Positions 1-8,523 of a DNA stretch of 64,000 nt are shown here, piece by piece. The stretch is from contig JAXDKG010000045.1 of NCBI GenBank assembly GCA_034667225.1, positions 1 through 64,000 of the forward strand, read 5' to 3'. Each line of letters opens with the position of its first letter. The stretch's first letter is position 1. The notes beneath the pieces were generated by a model. That model ran no database searches. It saw nothing but the letters and a program-made list of their open reading frames with translations, and had not been told where the DNA came from. Source of the DNA: DATMER01 sp034667225 (GTDB lineage: Bacteria > Acidobacteriota > Thermoanaerobaculia > Multivoradales > UBA5704). Position numbers and translations under genes: made by a program.

Positions 1-17
1 GATGCGCCGTAGGCGTT

Positions 18-430
18 ACTAAATCCTCTCCCCGAGTTGCTCGGGGCTGTCCCCGAGCCACTGAATCCTCTCCCCGAGTTGCTCGGGGCTGTCCCCGAGC
101 CACTGAATCCTCTCCCCGAGTTGCTCGAGGCTGTCCCCGAGCCACTGAATCCTCTCCCCGAGTTGCTCGGGGCTGTCCCCGAGTCACTGAATCCTCTCCC
201 CGAGTTGCTCGGGGCTGTCTCCGAGTCACTGAATCCTCTCCCCGAGTCGCTCGGGGCTGTCCCCGAGTCACTGAATCCTCTCCCCGAGTCGCTCGGGGCT
301 GTCCCCGAGTCACTAAATCTTCTCCCCGAGTCGCTCGGGGCCATCCCCGAGTCACTAAATCCTCTCCCCGAGTCGCTCGGGGCTGTCCCCGAGTCACTAA
401 ATCCTCTCCCCGAGTTGCTCGGGACTGTCG
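18..430. repeat. 42-bp tandem repeat array of hairpin-forming units
   Basis: About ten near-identical 42-bp units run head to tail, differing by single substitutions such as gccact/gtcact and ttgctc/tcgctc. Each unit contains CCCCGAG and CTCGGGG arms a few bases apart, so each can fold into a 7-bp hairpin, and neighbouring units can pair alternatively. Because 42 is a multiple of three, the array stays open on the plus strand as a 14-residue repeat, but no start signal or domain supports translation. The array lies just downstream of the stop of the minus-strand secreted protein and may act on its 3' end. Seen directly; function unknown. Confidence 0.9.
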
Positions 431-448
431 CCGCCCTCCGGCGGTTGC

Positions 449-2350
449 CTACGGATTCACCGTCAGCGTGACCGTCCTAGAGATCCCATTCGCCATCGCT
501 TTGATGTTGGCGGAGCTCACCACCGAGACGTCCTTGGCCGTAACCGTGAACGTGCCCGTCGTGGAGCCTGCCGGGATACTGAGGTTTGGCACCGTGCTGG
601 CCACCGCGGCGTTGCTCGAAGTGAGCGCCACCGCGATGCTCGAGGGCCCGGCCGGGCACTCCAGGGTCACGGTCCCGACGACGCTGTTCGGACCCACGAC
701 CGGATTTGGGGACAGCGTCAGGCTCGCGACGCCGATCGGCCGCACCGTGACCGTCCCGCTCTTGCTGACGCCGCCATAGGAGGCGGTCACCGCTCCGGAC
801 TGCTTCGCGCTCACCGCGACGGCCGTGATGGTGAACTTCGCGGTGGTGGCGCCGGCTGGCACGGTCACGCTCGCCGGTACGCTGGCCGCCGGGTTCGTGT
901 CCGAGAGCGTCACCACCGCGCCGCCCGCGGGTGCCGGGCCGGTGAGCGTCACCTTGCCGCTGGAGGTCTGGCAGCCGCCGGCGAACGTGGCGGGAGCCAG
1001 GGTCAAAGCCGAGAGGGCGGGACCGGACGCGACCGTGTACTTGATGGTCAGGTAGTCGTACAGGTAGTTGCCGCCGGTGAGCCCGGCCACCCAGAAGTCG
1101 CTGGTGCCGGTGAAGGCCATCGAATAGGCGCGGTCATCCGCGCCGCTGTCGTAGAGATCCGCCAGCGCCGCGGCGCCCGAATCCTTGTTGAAGACCACGA
1201 GCAGGACGTCCGAGCCCGCGGAGCCGGCCACGTAGAGGCTGTTCCCCACGAGCCGGAGTGCGTACGCCTTCTCGGTTCCGCCCAGGTCGTAGGAAGTCGA
1301 CCAGAGGCGGGCGCCCGTTGCGTCGTAACGGGCCGCCACGACGTCGCTGCCCGACACGCCCGTGGCATACACGACGCCGCTCACGGTGATCAGCGCGTGC
1401 GCAACCCCGTTGAAGGCCCCGACCCACTGCTGGGTGCCGGCGGAGTTGTAGCGGACCACCCCGGACGTTCCGGCCACGCTCACGTTGCCGCTGCCGTCGA
1501 CCGCCACGTCATAGGCCTCGTCATAGTGCCCCATGCCCCCGGTCTCATAGGCCCGGGTCCACAGCGTTGCGCCCGCGGGGCTGTACTTGACCGTCAGGTA
1601 GTCTGTGTCGAGACCCGGCTTGTAGAGGAAGCCCGTGACGTAGACGTTGCCGCTGCCGTCCAGCGCCAGGTCGTAGGCCGAAGATTCCTCGTAGTCGTAC
1701 CCGTAGAAGGCCGACGTGTTCCACTGGATCGCTCCGGCCGCGTTGAGCTTGAACGTCATCATCGTGTGGAGGTCGCTGTTGCCGGAGTAGTACTCGCCCG
1801 CGACATAGACATTGCCGGAGCCGTCCACCACCGCCGCGAAGCCCGCGCTCAGAACGCCCGCCACGTATCGCGTGGCCCACTGCTGGACGCCGCTCGCGTT
1901 GTACTTCACCACCAGGAGATATCCCTGTTCCCCGTAGTCCGTCTCCGTCCACGACTGGCCGGTCACGTAGACGTTGCCGCTGCCGTCGACCGCGACCGCG
2001 TACCCGCAGTCCGTGCTGCCGCCGTCGTACGGCACGGCCCACTGCACGACGCCCTGGGAGTTGTACTTGACGGTCAGAACGTCCGTGGTGGCTCCGCCGT
2101 TCGTGGCGCCGGTGAAGTAGGCGTTGCCGGCCGCGTCCGCGGCGAGCATGGCGCGGGAGCGGGAGCCGCCCGACGGAAAGAAGCTGGACGAGCACCCCGA
2201 GCCGCCTAGCTCACCCCGGCTGTAGGTGTCCGCCCAGGAGCGCGTGGCTTGCGCAGCGAGAGCCGAGGGGATCAGGAGCACGGCCAGAAGGAGCCCGGCC
2301 GCGAGCCGGACGGGGGAAGAACGCCGAGTGCAGAACGAGCGAGGAATCAT
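449..2350 (-). CDS. Secreted SBBP-type beta-propeller protein with Ig-like C-terminal domains
   Basis: 633 residues, exported. The ATG at 2350 is chosen because GGAGG precedes it and an Arg-rich n-region plus hydrophobic core ending LAAQA follows at once, a typical signal peptide. Residues about 40-420 hold six or more repeats around 'DGSGNVYVTG', the hallmark of SBBP/beta-propeller repeats. Two Ig-like (BACON/Big type) modules of about 95 residues follow, each beginning 'L-x-L-x-P' and ending 'TVTVRP' or 'TLTVNP'. No catalytic motif is seen. Such proteins are common extracellular or surface proteins in Acidobacteriota; binding or structural use is inference. It is divergent from the next gene across 278 bp. 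Confidence 0.85.
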   Translation of the reverse strand: MIPRSFCTRRSSPVRLAAGLLLAVLLIPSALAAQATRSWADTYSRGELGGSGCSSSFFPSGGSRSRAMLAADAAGNAYFTGATNGGATTDVLTVKYNSQGVVQWAVPYDGGSTDCGYAVAVDGSGNVYVTGQSWTETDYGEQGYLLVVKYNASGVQQWATRYVAGVLSAGFAAVVDGSGNVYVAGEYYSGNSDLHTMMTFKLNAAGAIQWNTSAFYGYDYEESSAYDLALDGSGNVYVTGFLYKPGLDTDYLTVKYSPAGATLWTRAYETGGMGHYDEAYDVAVDGSGNVSVAGTSGVVRYNSAGTQQWVGAFNGVAHALITVSGVVYATGVSGSDVVAARYDATGARLWSTSYDLGGTEKAYALRLVGNSLYVAGSAGSDVLLVVFNKDSGAAALADLYDSGADDRAYSMAFTGTSDFWVAGLTGGNYLYDYLTIKYTVASGPALSALTLAPATFAGGCQTSSGKVTLTGPAPAGGAVVTLSDTNPAASVPASVTVPAGATTAKFTITAVAVSAKQSGAVTASYGGVSKSGTVTVRPIGVASLTLSPNPVVGPNSVVGTVTLECPAGPSSIAVALTSSNAAVASTVPNLSIPAGSTTGTFTVTAKDVSVVSSANIKAMANGISRTVTLTVNP

Positions 2351-2628
2351 CGCATCAACCTCCAAACACCAATGGCCGCAGAAGTACAGCACTTTCAATG
2401 CCACCGGTGCTCTGGTAACAAGGTTCTGCAGCCCGGCTGTCTTGCTTGGATGAAGCGAGGACCCGCAGCTTTGCGACGCCGGCTTTCACCGGGTGTGCCA
2501 AGTGGAATTAGTGTAGCTCAAGATCTCGGATTCAGCGACGGGCGGTAGGGATTTTGCTTAGGCTCACGGCGTCGGTGTCGCAGGCAGGGTGGGGAGAGGG
2601 TTCCGCCGATAGAAGTCGAGGGTCGGCA

Positions 2629-4521
2629 ATGGCAGTCAGGCAGTTCCTCCGGGTCTCCCTTTGGGTCGGACTCCTCGCTCTCGCAGGTCGGATGGAGGCG
2701 GCGGTCCTCCGGTTCGACACGGCCGAGATCGTGGTCCATTCAGCCGTCTCCTACGACGGCTCCCAGGGCACGCCCAATCCCTTCACGGACGTCCAGCTCA
2801 CGGCCCAGTTGACCGCGCCAAGCGGGCGGAAGGTCACGGTCGACGGCTTCTTCGACGGCGACGGAGCGGGGGGACAGTCCGGCGACATCTTCAAGGTCCG
2901 GGTCTTCGCGGACGAGCTCGGCACCTGGAGTTGGACCACCCAGAGCAACGACGCGGGCCTGAACGGCCAGTCGGGAACCTTCACCGTATCCGGCACTCTG
3001 GCGGGGGCCTTCGGCAACGGTCCGATCGTGATCGATCCCGCCCATACGCGGTATTTCAAATACCGGCAGGGGAGCCCGGTCTACCTCCTTGGCAAGTACC
3101 TCGACCGTGCGGCGCCCGTTTCGATCCGCTTCTCCCACACCATGCTCTCCGAGGAGCGCACGGACGTGGACCGCCAGGCGCTCCTGGACCGCCATCTCGG
3201 GATGGGGCTCAACAAGATCAACGTCTACCTGGCCAACCAGACGGACTACAGCAGCATCTCCACGACCCCCTGGCTGGGGACCGCGGACGCCAACGACAAG
3301 GCGCGCTTCGACCTCCAGCGCTGGCGCCTGTACGAGCAGTGGGTCCGGAAGATGAGGGACTCAGGCGTGGCCGCCCAGCTCTGGTTCTTCGCCGACGGCT
3401 TCGGCAACCATCCGGACGCGGACCGCAAGCGCCTGATCCATTACGGCATGGCCCGGCTCTCCGGCTATGTGAATACCGTCTTCACGCTGATGACGGAGTG
3501 GCAGGAAGGGTGGACCACCACGGAAGTGGACACACATATGGTCTATCTCAACCAGCACAACCCGTGGGACCGGCTGGCGACCGTCCACGGCTTGCCGGGC
3601 GACTTCTCGTTCCCGACCGCATCCTGGGCGGACTACATCGACCTCCAGGCGGGGGTGTCGGCCTCGGTCACCCACGACTTCGTGCACGACCTGGGGTTGG
3701 CGAACCGGGAGAAGGCGGTCAAGCCGATGATCCAGGAAGAGTTCTGCATGGGGGACGAGACCGACGCCGAGCGCCAGATGCTCTGGGCGGCGTTCACGTC
3801 CGGCGCCGCGGCCTCGGGAACCGGCGCGTACCTGAAGCCATTCTCCCAGTTCGTGAAAACGACTGCCTTCGAGCGCATGGCTCCGGCGGACGACCTCGTC
3901 GTGACCGGCGCGGCCTACGTCTTGGCGGAAGAGGGGGCCTCCTACGTGGCCTACCTGTACCAGGGCGGGACGGCCTCGATCAACCTGACCGAAGTCTCGG
4001 GCACGGTGGAAGTGGACTGGTTCAACCCGCGGACCGGGGTCTTTCAGGACGCGCCCTCGGTATCAGGAGGGGCCGCGAGATCCTTCACGGCACCGGGAGC
4101 GGGCGACTGGGCTCTGCGCCTGACCGTGATGGACGCTCCGCCGCCTCCGCCGCCACCCACGGGCGACTTCCATACCGTGATCCCCTGCCGTCTCTGGGAC
4201 ACCCGCCAGGATGGACCGATGCTGAGCTCCGGCGAGGTGCGCGAGATCGATGTGACAGGGCTCTGCGGCATCCCCGACTCGGCGGTGGCGCTGTCCCTCA
4301 ACGTGACCGCGGTCCAACCGAGCGCGACAGGCCAGCTCGTCCTCGGCCCCGGAGGGGAGCCAATCCCCCCCACGAATACGGTCAGCTTCACGGCCGGCCG
4401 CGACCGTGCCAACAACGCCATCCTGAAGATTTCCAACAGCGACGTGCTCAGGGTCGCTCCCTCCCTACCTGGAGGGGGAACGGTGCACGTCGTGCTCGAC
4501 GTGAACGGCTGGTTCGAGTAG
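2629..4521 (+). CDS. Secreted DUF5060-type glycoside hydrolase-like protein
   Basis: 630 residues with a signal peptide (hydrophobic core VSLWVGLLALAG). The ATG at 2629 is chosen since it starts the signal peptide and follows a GAGGG site. Residues about 30-130 fit the DUF5060 beta-sandwich ('FDGDGAGGQSGDIFKVRV', 'GTWSWTTQS'). Residues about 140-460 look like a TIM-barrel of the DUF4038/putative collagenase-like glycoside hydrolase group, with 'IQEEF' as a possible catalytic Glu strand. After a Pro-rich linker (PPPPPPP) comes a C-terminal domain starting 'CRLWDTR' and ending 'VVLDVNGWFE', a module frequent on secreted acidobacterial proteins. Probable extracellular carbohydrate-active enzyme; substrate unknown. 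Confidence 0.75.
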   Translation: MAVRQFLRVSLWVGLLALAGRMEAAVLRFDTAEIVVHSAVSYDGSQGTPNPFTDVQLTAQLTAPSGRKVTVDGFFDGDGAGGQSGDIFKVRVFADELGTWSWTTQSNDAGLNGQSGTFTVSGTLAGAFGNGPIVIDPAHTRYFKYRQGSPVYLLGKYLDRAAPVSIRFSHTMLSEERTDVDRQALLDRHLGMGLNKINVYLANQTDYSSISTTPWLGTADANDKARFDLQRWRLYEQWVRKMRDSGVAAQLWFFADGFGNHPDADRKRLIHYGMARLSGYVNTVFTLMTEWQEGWTTTEVDTHMVYLNQHNPWDRLATVHGLPGDFSFPTASWADYIDLQAGVSASVTHDFVHDLGLANREKAVKPMIQEEFCMGDETDAERQMLWAAFTSGAAASGTGAYLKPFSQFVKTTAFERMAPADDLVVTGAAYVLAEEGASYVAYLYQGGTASINLTEVSGTVEVDWFNPRTGVFQDAPSVSGGAARSFTAPGAGDWALRLTVMDAPPPPPPPTGDFHTVIPCRLWDTRQDGPMLSSGEVREIDVTGLCGIPDSAVALSLNVTAVQPSATGQLVLGPGGEPIPPTNTVSFTAGRDRANNAILKISNSDVLRVAPSLPGGGTVHVVLDVNGWFE

Positions 4522-4538
4522 GGCAGGCGGTTCCCGGC

Positions 4539-4817
4539 CTACCAGTGGAGCAAGAACACGGGCGCCATCGCTGCTAGCGCAGCACCGACTTGCAAGCCTA
4601 GGATAGGCACAGCCTGTCTTGGTGACCGAGGCAGCCATTTAACCGCGAAGAACAATACGATTGGAACCTGGGCAGCCATGAGGAGCTGCCAAATGTGGGC
4701 AGCTGCACCCTCATCTGCCTGGGGAGCGGTTCCATGCAAGGCGACGAACATCAGCACGATGGCGAGGGCACCGACGGACATGGCCACGGGAAGGAACGCG
4801 CTCGGGTGCTTCAGCAC
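4539..4817 (-). CDS. Small three-helix membrane protein downstream of P450
   Basis: 92 residues with three hydrophobic segments (about 9-28, 47-62, 72-90). The GTG at 4817 is chosen because AAAGGAG sits 7 bases upstream; a longer open frame to 4871 lacks a site. It is co-oriented with the P450 and precursor gene and lies 79 bp behind the P450, so it may be the third gene of that operon. No family recognised. Self-protection or export of a small peptide would be a reasonable guess, but nothing in the sequence proves it. Confidence 0.6.
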   Translation of the reverse strand: MLKHPSAFLPVAMSVGALAIVLMFVALHGTAPQADEGAAAHIWQLLMAAQVPIVLFFAVKWLPRSPRQAVPILGLQVGAALAAMAPVFLLHW

Positions 4818-4896
4818 GATCGGACTCCTTTCGCTGGGTCGGAGTAGGCATCTGAAACCAGGGTAAAGCACTTTGCGGTGAAAAGCAAAGGGGGAG

Positions 4897-6141
4897 TCAC
4901 CGCCGCGTGATCGTGCCGCGGAAATTCACCGGCACGGCTGCGGCGACCAGCGCTATGCGGACAGATTCGGGCTCCTCCAACTCGATGCGGTAGCGCGTGC
5001 AGAGCAGGTGGCAGAGCAACATCAGCTGCGTCGTGGCCAAGCCGGCTCCGATGCACGCCTTGGGAGCGAAGCCGAAGGGGACGTAGGCGCCCGCGGAGCA
5101 GGGCCCGCGGCCGGACTCGGGCAGCCACCGGTCGGGATCAAAGGATTCCGGATCCTTCCAGTGCCTCGGGTCGTGGTGGATGACATGCGGGCTGACGAGA
5201 TAGCTCTGGCCGGCCTCGAGGCAAGCGTGCTCGAGGTTGATCCCGGTGCGGACCGTCCGGGCCAGAAGCAGCGGCGGGCTCCACAGGCGCAGCGTCTCTT
5301 TGACGAAGCGAAGGGTTGCCGGGGCGACGCGGGCAGGCGCTTCGGCGACCTCGCCGTGGAACCGTGCCGGGGAGATCGGATCGAGCTCGCTTTTCAGGCG
5401 CGCGGCCCAATCCGGCCGCCGAGTGAGCTCGTACATCAGGCAGGCGGAGGCGGCCCCGGGCACCCCGGCAATGGCTGTCATCACGGCCGTCACCGCGGCG
5501 ACGGCGCGGCCCGCGCCCAGCACCGGCAGCAGGTCGACGAGCGGATCGATCAAGTCGAGCTGCCGGGGTCTGCGGCCGGTCGCGCGGCCCCGCAGCTCGC
5601 GGCGTACTGCCAGCCCGGCGCCGATCTGGCTCACCAGTGTGCGGATCGGCTTCCAGAGCCGCCGGGGTGATGTGTTCTCCGTGTTCAGCAGCCCGGCCGT
5701 CTTGCGGGCGAGGTCGTGCTGGAGCCGCGTCATGTCGGCCGATGGAAGGTCTGCGATGACCATGGGCAGGAGCCCCCGGGTGCACGCTTCCTGGGCAACC
5801 CAGACCAGGTCGAGATGGCGGCCGAGCTGCTGTTCGAGACTGTCGCTCATGCGGGCGGCGAGGTGCCCGACCTGCGCGGGCTCGGACAGGCGCTGCAACT
5901 GCGACCTCCAGGCTGCGCGGATCTCTTTCCAGGAGACCGGCTCGCTGGCGCGTCCGCGGAGCAGGTCGGTGAGCTTGTCAGGCAGGGTGAGGTCGCTGTA
6001 GTTGGCGGAGTTGACCTGCTGTGCCAGATGGGGGTCGAACACGGCGAGCCGGTCGTCGCCGGCCCAGAAGACGCTGCTTCCCTCGTAGCTCTGCGCCCGC
6101 AGCGTTTGAACGATGCTGGGTTCCTCGGTTGTCGTGGCCAT
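4897..6141 (-). CDS. Cytochrome P450 of the WxxYH-peptide locus 1
   Basis: 414 residues, soluble, bacterial P450 length. The ATG at 6141 follows GGAGGAC. K-helix ExxR is 'KETLR', the meander/PERF region is 'DPDRW', and the heme loop is 'FGFAPKACIG' with Cys363 as thiolate ligand. The loop deviates from FxxGxRxCxG (Ala for the first Gly, Lys for Arg). The I-helix reads 'AIAGVPGAAS', without the usual acid-Thr pair for O2 activation. It is paralogous to the P450 at 59473, sharing 'DLTLPDKLTD', 'HHDPRHWKDP' and the same heme-loop changes. It lies 59 bp behind a 30-codon peptide gene in the same orientation. Inference: it cross-links aromatic side chains of that peptide. Confidence 0.9.
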   Translation of the reverse strand: MATTTEEPSIVQTLRAQSYEGSSVFWAGDDRLAVFDPHLAQQVNSANYSDLTLPDKLTDLLRGRASEPVSWKEIRAAWRSQLQRLSEPAQVGHLAARMSDSLEQQLGRHLDLVWVAQEACTRGLLPMVIADLPSADMTRLQHDLARKTAGLLNTENTSPRRLWKPIRTLVSQIGAGLAVRRELRGRATGRRPRQLDLIDPLVDLLPVLGAGRAVAAVTAVMTAIAGVPGAASACLMYELTRRPDWAARLKSELDPISPARFHGEVAEAPARVAPATLRFVKETLRLWSPPLLLARTVRTGINLEHACLEAGQSYLVSPHVIHHDPRHWKDPESFDPDRWLPESGRGPCSAGAYVPFGFAPKACIGAGLATTQLMLLCHLLCTRYRIELEEPESVRIALVAAAVPVNFRGTITRR

Positions 6142-6158
6142 GTGTCCTCCGGCAGGTC

Positions 6159-6191
6159 GGGTGGGGAGCGGAGCGTGTCCGCCCCCCACCC
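6159..6191 (-). promoter_or_regulatory. Intercistronic hairpin between precursor and P450
   Basis: Two 14-base arms (6159-6172 and 6178-6191) pair perfectly apart from one G-U, leaving a 5-base loop, inside the 59-bp gap between peptide gene and P450. Such hairpins in RiPP operons raise precursor over enzyme expression by partial termination or 3'-end protection; that role is inferred here. The second P450 locus has the same arrangement. Confidence 0.6.
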
Positions 6192-6200
6192 CGGTCACGG

Positions 6201-6293
6201 CTAGAGCTGGTGGTAGATGTTCCACGTGTGGGTCCCGTGGCCGTCGTTCTCAATACCCAGCGCTGCCTTCACGGCGCGGACGATCTTCTTCAT
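6201..6293 (-). CDS. Putative P450-modified RiPP precursor peptide (30 aa), locus 1
   Basis: A 30-codon gene. The start is fixed by a consensus Shine-Dalgarno, AAAGGAGGTGA, 6 bases before ATG. Leader: 'MKKIVRAVKAALGI'; linker with Glu, Asn, Asp, Gly, His; C-terminus 'THTWNIYHQL'-stop. It aligns with the two peptides at 57280 and 59322: Lys3, Ile4, Ala7, Ala11, Leu12, Ile14 and the end W-x2-Y-H-[QH]-[IL]. Directly upstream of a P450 on the same strand, with its own promoter. The aromatic C-terminus next to a P450 resembles P450 RiPPs such as cihunamides (WxxW) and biarylitides (Tyr/His), suggesting a Trp-Tyr or Trp-His macrocycle. Product inferred. Confidence 0.8.
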   Translation of the reverse strand: MKKIVRAVKAALGIENDGHGTHTWNIYHQL

Positions 6294-6337
6294 CCCGATC
6301 ACCTCCTTTCACCGCCTGTCGGCGTCTTAAGGCCCTC

Positions 6338-6365
6338 ATCATATAGAGTGTCTTCGAAGTGTCAG
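6338..6365 (-). promoter_or_regulatory. Sigma70-like promoter of the precursor-P450 operon
   Basis: Read on the minus strand, CTGACA (6365-6360) is followed after 16 bases by TATGAT (6343-6338), good -35 and -10 matches. Transcription would start near 6331, about 38 bases before the peptide ATG, leaving room for its Shine-Dalgarno site. Confidence 0.5.
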
Positions 6366-6525
6366 GCGGGACACAGCTCCGGGAAGTTTCAGCAGAACTG
6401 CCAAGTCCGCGAGATCGCCGCTTCGCGCTCACCGCCGTAACGGCGGTAGGACCTATATGGTATCTACGCTCCCCGTTTCCTGGGGGTGCGTAAGTCTGTA
6501 AAGGCTGTAATTGGAGAAGTTAGGA

Positions 6526-6600
6526 TGGAGCCGACGGCCGGGATTGAACCGGCGACCTGCTGATTACGAATCAGCTGCTCTACCGCTGAGCTACGTCGGC
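6526..6600 (-). tRNA. tRNA-Thr (anticodon CGT)
   Basis: The minus strand folds as a complete tRNA. The acceptor arm GCCGACG pairs with CGTCGGC. The D-arm is GCTC-AGCGGTA-GAGC, the anticodon stem GCTGA/TCAGC carries loop TTCGTAA (anticodon CGT, threonine), and the T-arm contains GGTTCAATCC. A T discriminator and an encoded CCA tail follow. It stands alone between the P450 peptide locus and the L,D-transpeptidase gene, a common neighbourhood for integration, although no integrase is seen. Confidence 0.95.
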
Positions 6601-6670
6601 TTGTGGGGGGGACTGCCCCGGGAGCGGTCGGTATTGTAGGGCACTCCCCCCAACAGCGCAACCGAGTGGA

Positions 6671-7990
6671 TTACTCCCTGAAAACCACTTGTGTGCCCGG
6701 GTTCACGTGCTGCGCGAGGAACAGGGCGTCCCAGTTCGTCAGGCGCACGCAGCCGTGGCTGGAGGTGTAGCCGATCGTCTCCGGCGAGGCCGTGCCGTGG
6801 ATGCCGTGGTGGGGCTTGGACAGGTCCAGCCAGACCAAGCCGACAGGAGAGTTCGGCCCCGAGGGGAGCTGCGCCTCCGGCTTTTCGTCCGACACGTCAG
6901 CGAACAGCTTCGGCTGATAGTGGAAGCCCGGCTCGGGATGGATGCTCGTGATCTGGAGCGTGCCCGTAGCCGAGGGGTCGTACTTGGAGCCCAGCGTCGA
7001 GGGGAAGTGGTAGAGGATGTGCCCCTGGGCGTCGAGCGCCTGCAGGTAGAAGCCCTGCTTGGAGATCAGGATACGGGCCACCTGGCCACCAGCGGGCGGG
7101 GTCGCTTTTACTCCGCCTTTGGAGGAGACGTCATCGGGCGACATCTGTGGCACGTTCGGCAGCACGATTTCCGTGCTGGCCTGCAGATTGGCGAAATCCA
7201 CCTGCGGGTTGAGCTTCTGGATCAGCTCTGGCGTGGCGTGCCCGCGCTCGGCGAACAGCTCCAATGGCGAGCTGTAGCAGAGACACTCGAGCTTCGCCTG
7301 CTCGTACGGATCGTGGGGCAGGGGATCGACGAACGGCCCTTTCAGGTCCTCGGCCGTCGCCTGGACGCGGCTGAGAGGCTCGCCAGCTCCGGCCGCGCGA
7401 GTGAGCGCATCCCAGGTCCCCTGATCTACCTCGCCGGTGGTGTTCAGCCCCTTGGCGAACTGGAACCAGTAGACCGCCTTCGCCGTGTTCTTCCCCCAGT
7501 TGCCGTCGATCACGCCGGGCGAGAAGCGGGCGCGGTCGAGGAGGATCTGGGTGCGCAGGATGCTGGGGCCGCCGCCCTCTTGACCCAAAGGCAGGGCAGG
7601 ATTGCCGCTCAGGGCCTCCGGAGAGATCTGCTCGTAGGATTCGCTCCCGGCACGCTTCGGCGTGGCGGGCACCCCCCCTTCGGAGCCAGTCGGTGGAGGA
7701 GGCTCCGCACCCGTGGTCAGGGGGGATTCGCCCTTGGGTGCCGGTGCCGGAGTCGTGCCGAGCCGCTCCAGGCGGTCACGCTCGGCGTACTGGCGCCAGG
7801 CGGGATCGAGCCGCCCCTGCTCCAGGGCAGACGTGTCGTATTCGGCCTCCCCGATGGGAACGGAGTAGCCCTGCTGGCTCTGGGACGTCTGGGCTGCCGG
7901 GGTCTCGCTCGGCTGCTCGTCGGTCGCATCCTCGTAAGTGCAGGCGCTGAGCAGCAGCGGAAGGATCAGAATCGCGAGTTTTGCATTCAT
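6671..7990 (-). CDS. L,D-transpeptidase lipoprotein (YkuD) with peptidoglycan-binding domain
   Basis: 439 residues. Signal peptide with lipobox 'LLLSAC', so a lipid-anchored periplasmic protein. After a low-complexity stretch, residues about 150-200 form a peptidoglycan-binding 1 domain ('VIDGNWGKNTAKAVYWFQ'). A LysM-like segment follows ('YSSPLELFAERGHATPELI'), and then the YkuD catalytic domain ending in 'TSSHGCVRLTN' with Cys414 as nucleophile and His412. It would make or edit 3-3 cross-links or attach proteins to peptidoglycan. Intact, unlike the second YkuD gene at 14745-15199. Confidence 0.92.
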   Translation of the reverse strand: MNAKLAILILPLLLSACTYEDATDEQPSETPAAQTSQSQQGYSVPIGEAEYDTSALEQGRLDPAWRQYAERDRLERLGTTPAPAPKGESPLTTGAEPPPPTGSEGGVPATPKRAGSESYEQISPEALSGNPALPLGQEGGGPSILRTQILLDRARFSPGVIDGNWGKNTAKAVYWFQFAKGLNTTGEVDQGTWDALTRAAGAGEPLSRVQATAEDLKGPFVDPLPHDPYEQAKLECLCYSSPLELFAERGHATPELIQKLNPQVDFANLQASTEIVLPNVPQMSPDDVSSKGGVKATPPAGGQVARILISKQGFYLQALDAQGHILYHFPSTLGSKYDPSATGTLQITSIHPEPGFHYQPKLFADVSDEKPEAQLPSGPNSPVGLVWLDLSKPHHGIHGTASPETIGYTSSHGCVRLTNWDALFLAQHVNPGTQVVFRE

Positions 7991-8022
7991 GTCCCCGGGC
8001 GGACTGCAACATCCGTTCCGGA

Positions 8023-8523
8023 TCAGCTGAACTTACGCGCCAGTTCGGTCATCCTGGCCAGGTGATGGTCGTCGTGCTCGGCCACGAAGAAGGCCATGTC
8101 TATGACCCGCATGGGCTGGCTCAGGCGCGGGTGCATTGCGGACTGGCTAGGATCAGCCCAGGTCTCCAGCCGTTCCACGAAGCTCTCGCGCTCGCGGCGG
8201 AACTGCTGGACCAGGTACTCAGCTGCTTTCAGATTGTGGTCGGCCTGCCAGGTCTTGCGGTTTTCCATGTCAGCGGCGCGGAGCACCTCGGCGTTGGCCA
8301 GGTAGTCGGCCAGCCGGCCGATGTGCAACTCGTCGAGGTCGAGGAGATGGCCGATGTGCTCCTGGATCGACCAGGAGTCGCCGCCGCGCCGGGTCAGAAT
8401 CTCGGCGGGAAGCCCCCTCACCTTCTCCTCGATGCGGGGAGCGGCGCCGCGCAGCCGCTCGATGACCACAGGGAACATCTCGACCGGCAGGTCGAAGCGG
8501 AAGGTGCGGTCGGTCCAGCGCAT
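8023..8523 (-). CDS. DinB-family protein
   Basis: 166 residues. Four-helix DinB fold suggested by 'WSIQEHIGHLLDLDELHIGRL' spread over helix 2 and by the C-terminal 'VAEHDDHHLARM'. The His residues of these two stretches (in QEHIGH and HDDHH) are the usual divalent metal ligands. DinB proteins act as thiol-dependent or metal-dependent transferases or hydrolases; the specific reaction is not predictable. The start codon abuts the stop of smc (8523), so the two are translationally linked. Confidence 0.85.
   Translation of the reverse strand: MRWTDRTFRFDLPVEMFPVVIERLRGAAPRIEEKVRGLPAEILTRRGGDSWSIQEHIGHLLDLDELHIGRLADYLANAEVLRAADMENRKTWQADHNLKAAEYLVQQFRRERESFVERLETWADPSQSAMHPRLSQPMRVIDMAFFVAEHDDHHLARMTELARKFS

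Noticed and set aside
37..471. Open frame of 144 codons with 14-residue repeats (Leu-Pro-Glu rich) over the 42-bp array
   Set aside because: It exists only because the repeat length is a multiple of three. There is no ribosome site, and the array is better explained as hairpin-forming DNA.
6526..6600. tRNA-Thr as attachment site of an island carrying the P450 peptide locus
   Set aside because: No integrase and no repeat of the tRNA 3' end were seen within the window.
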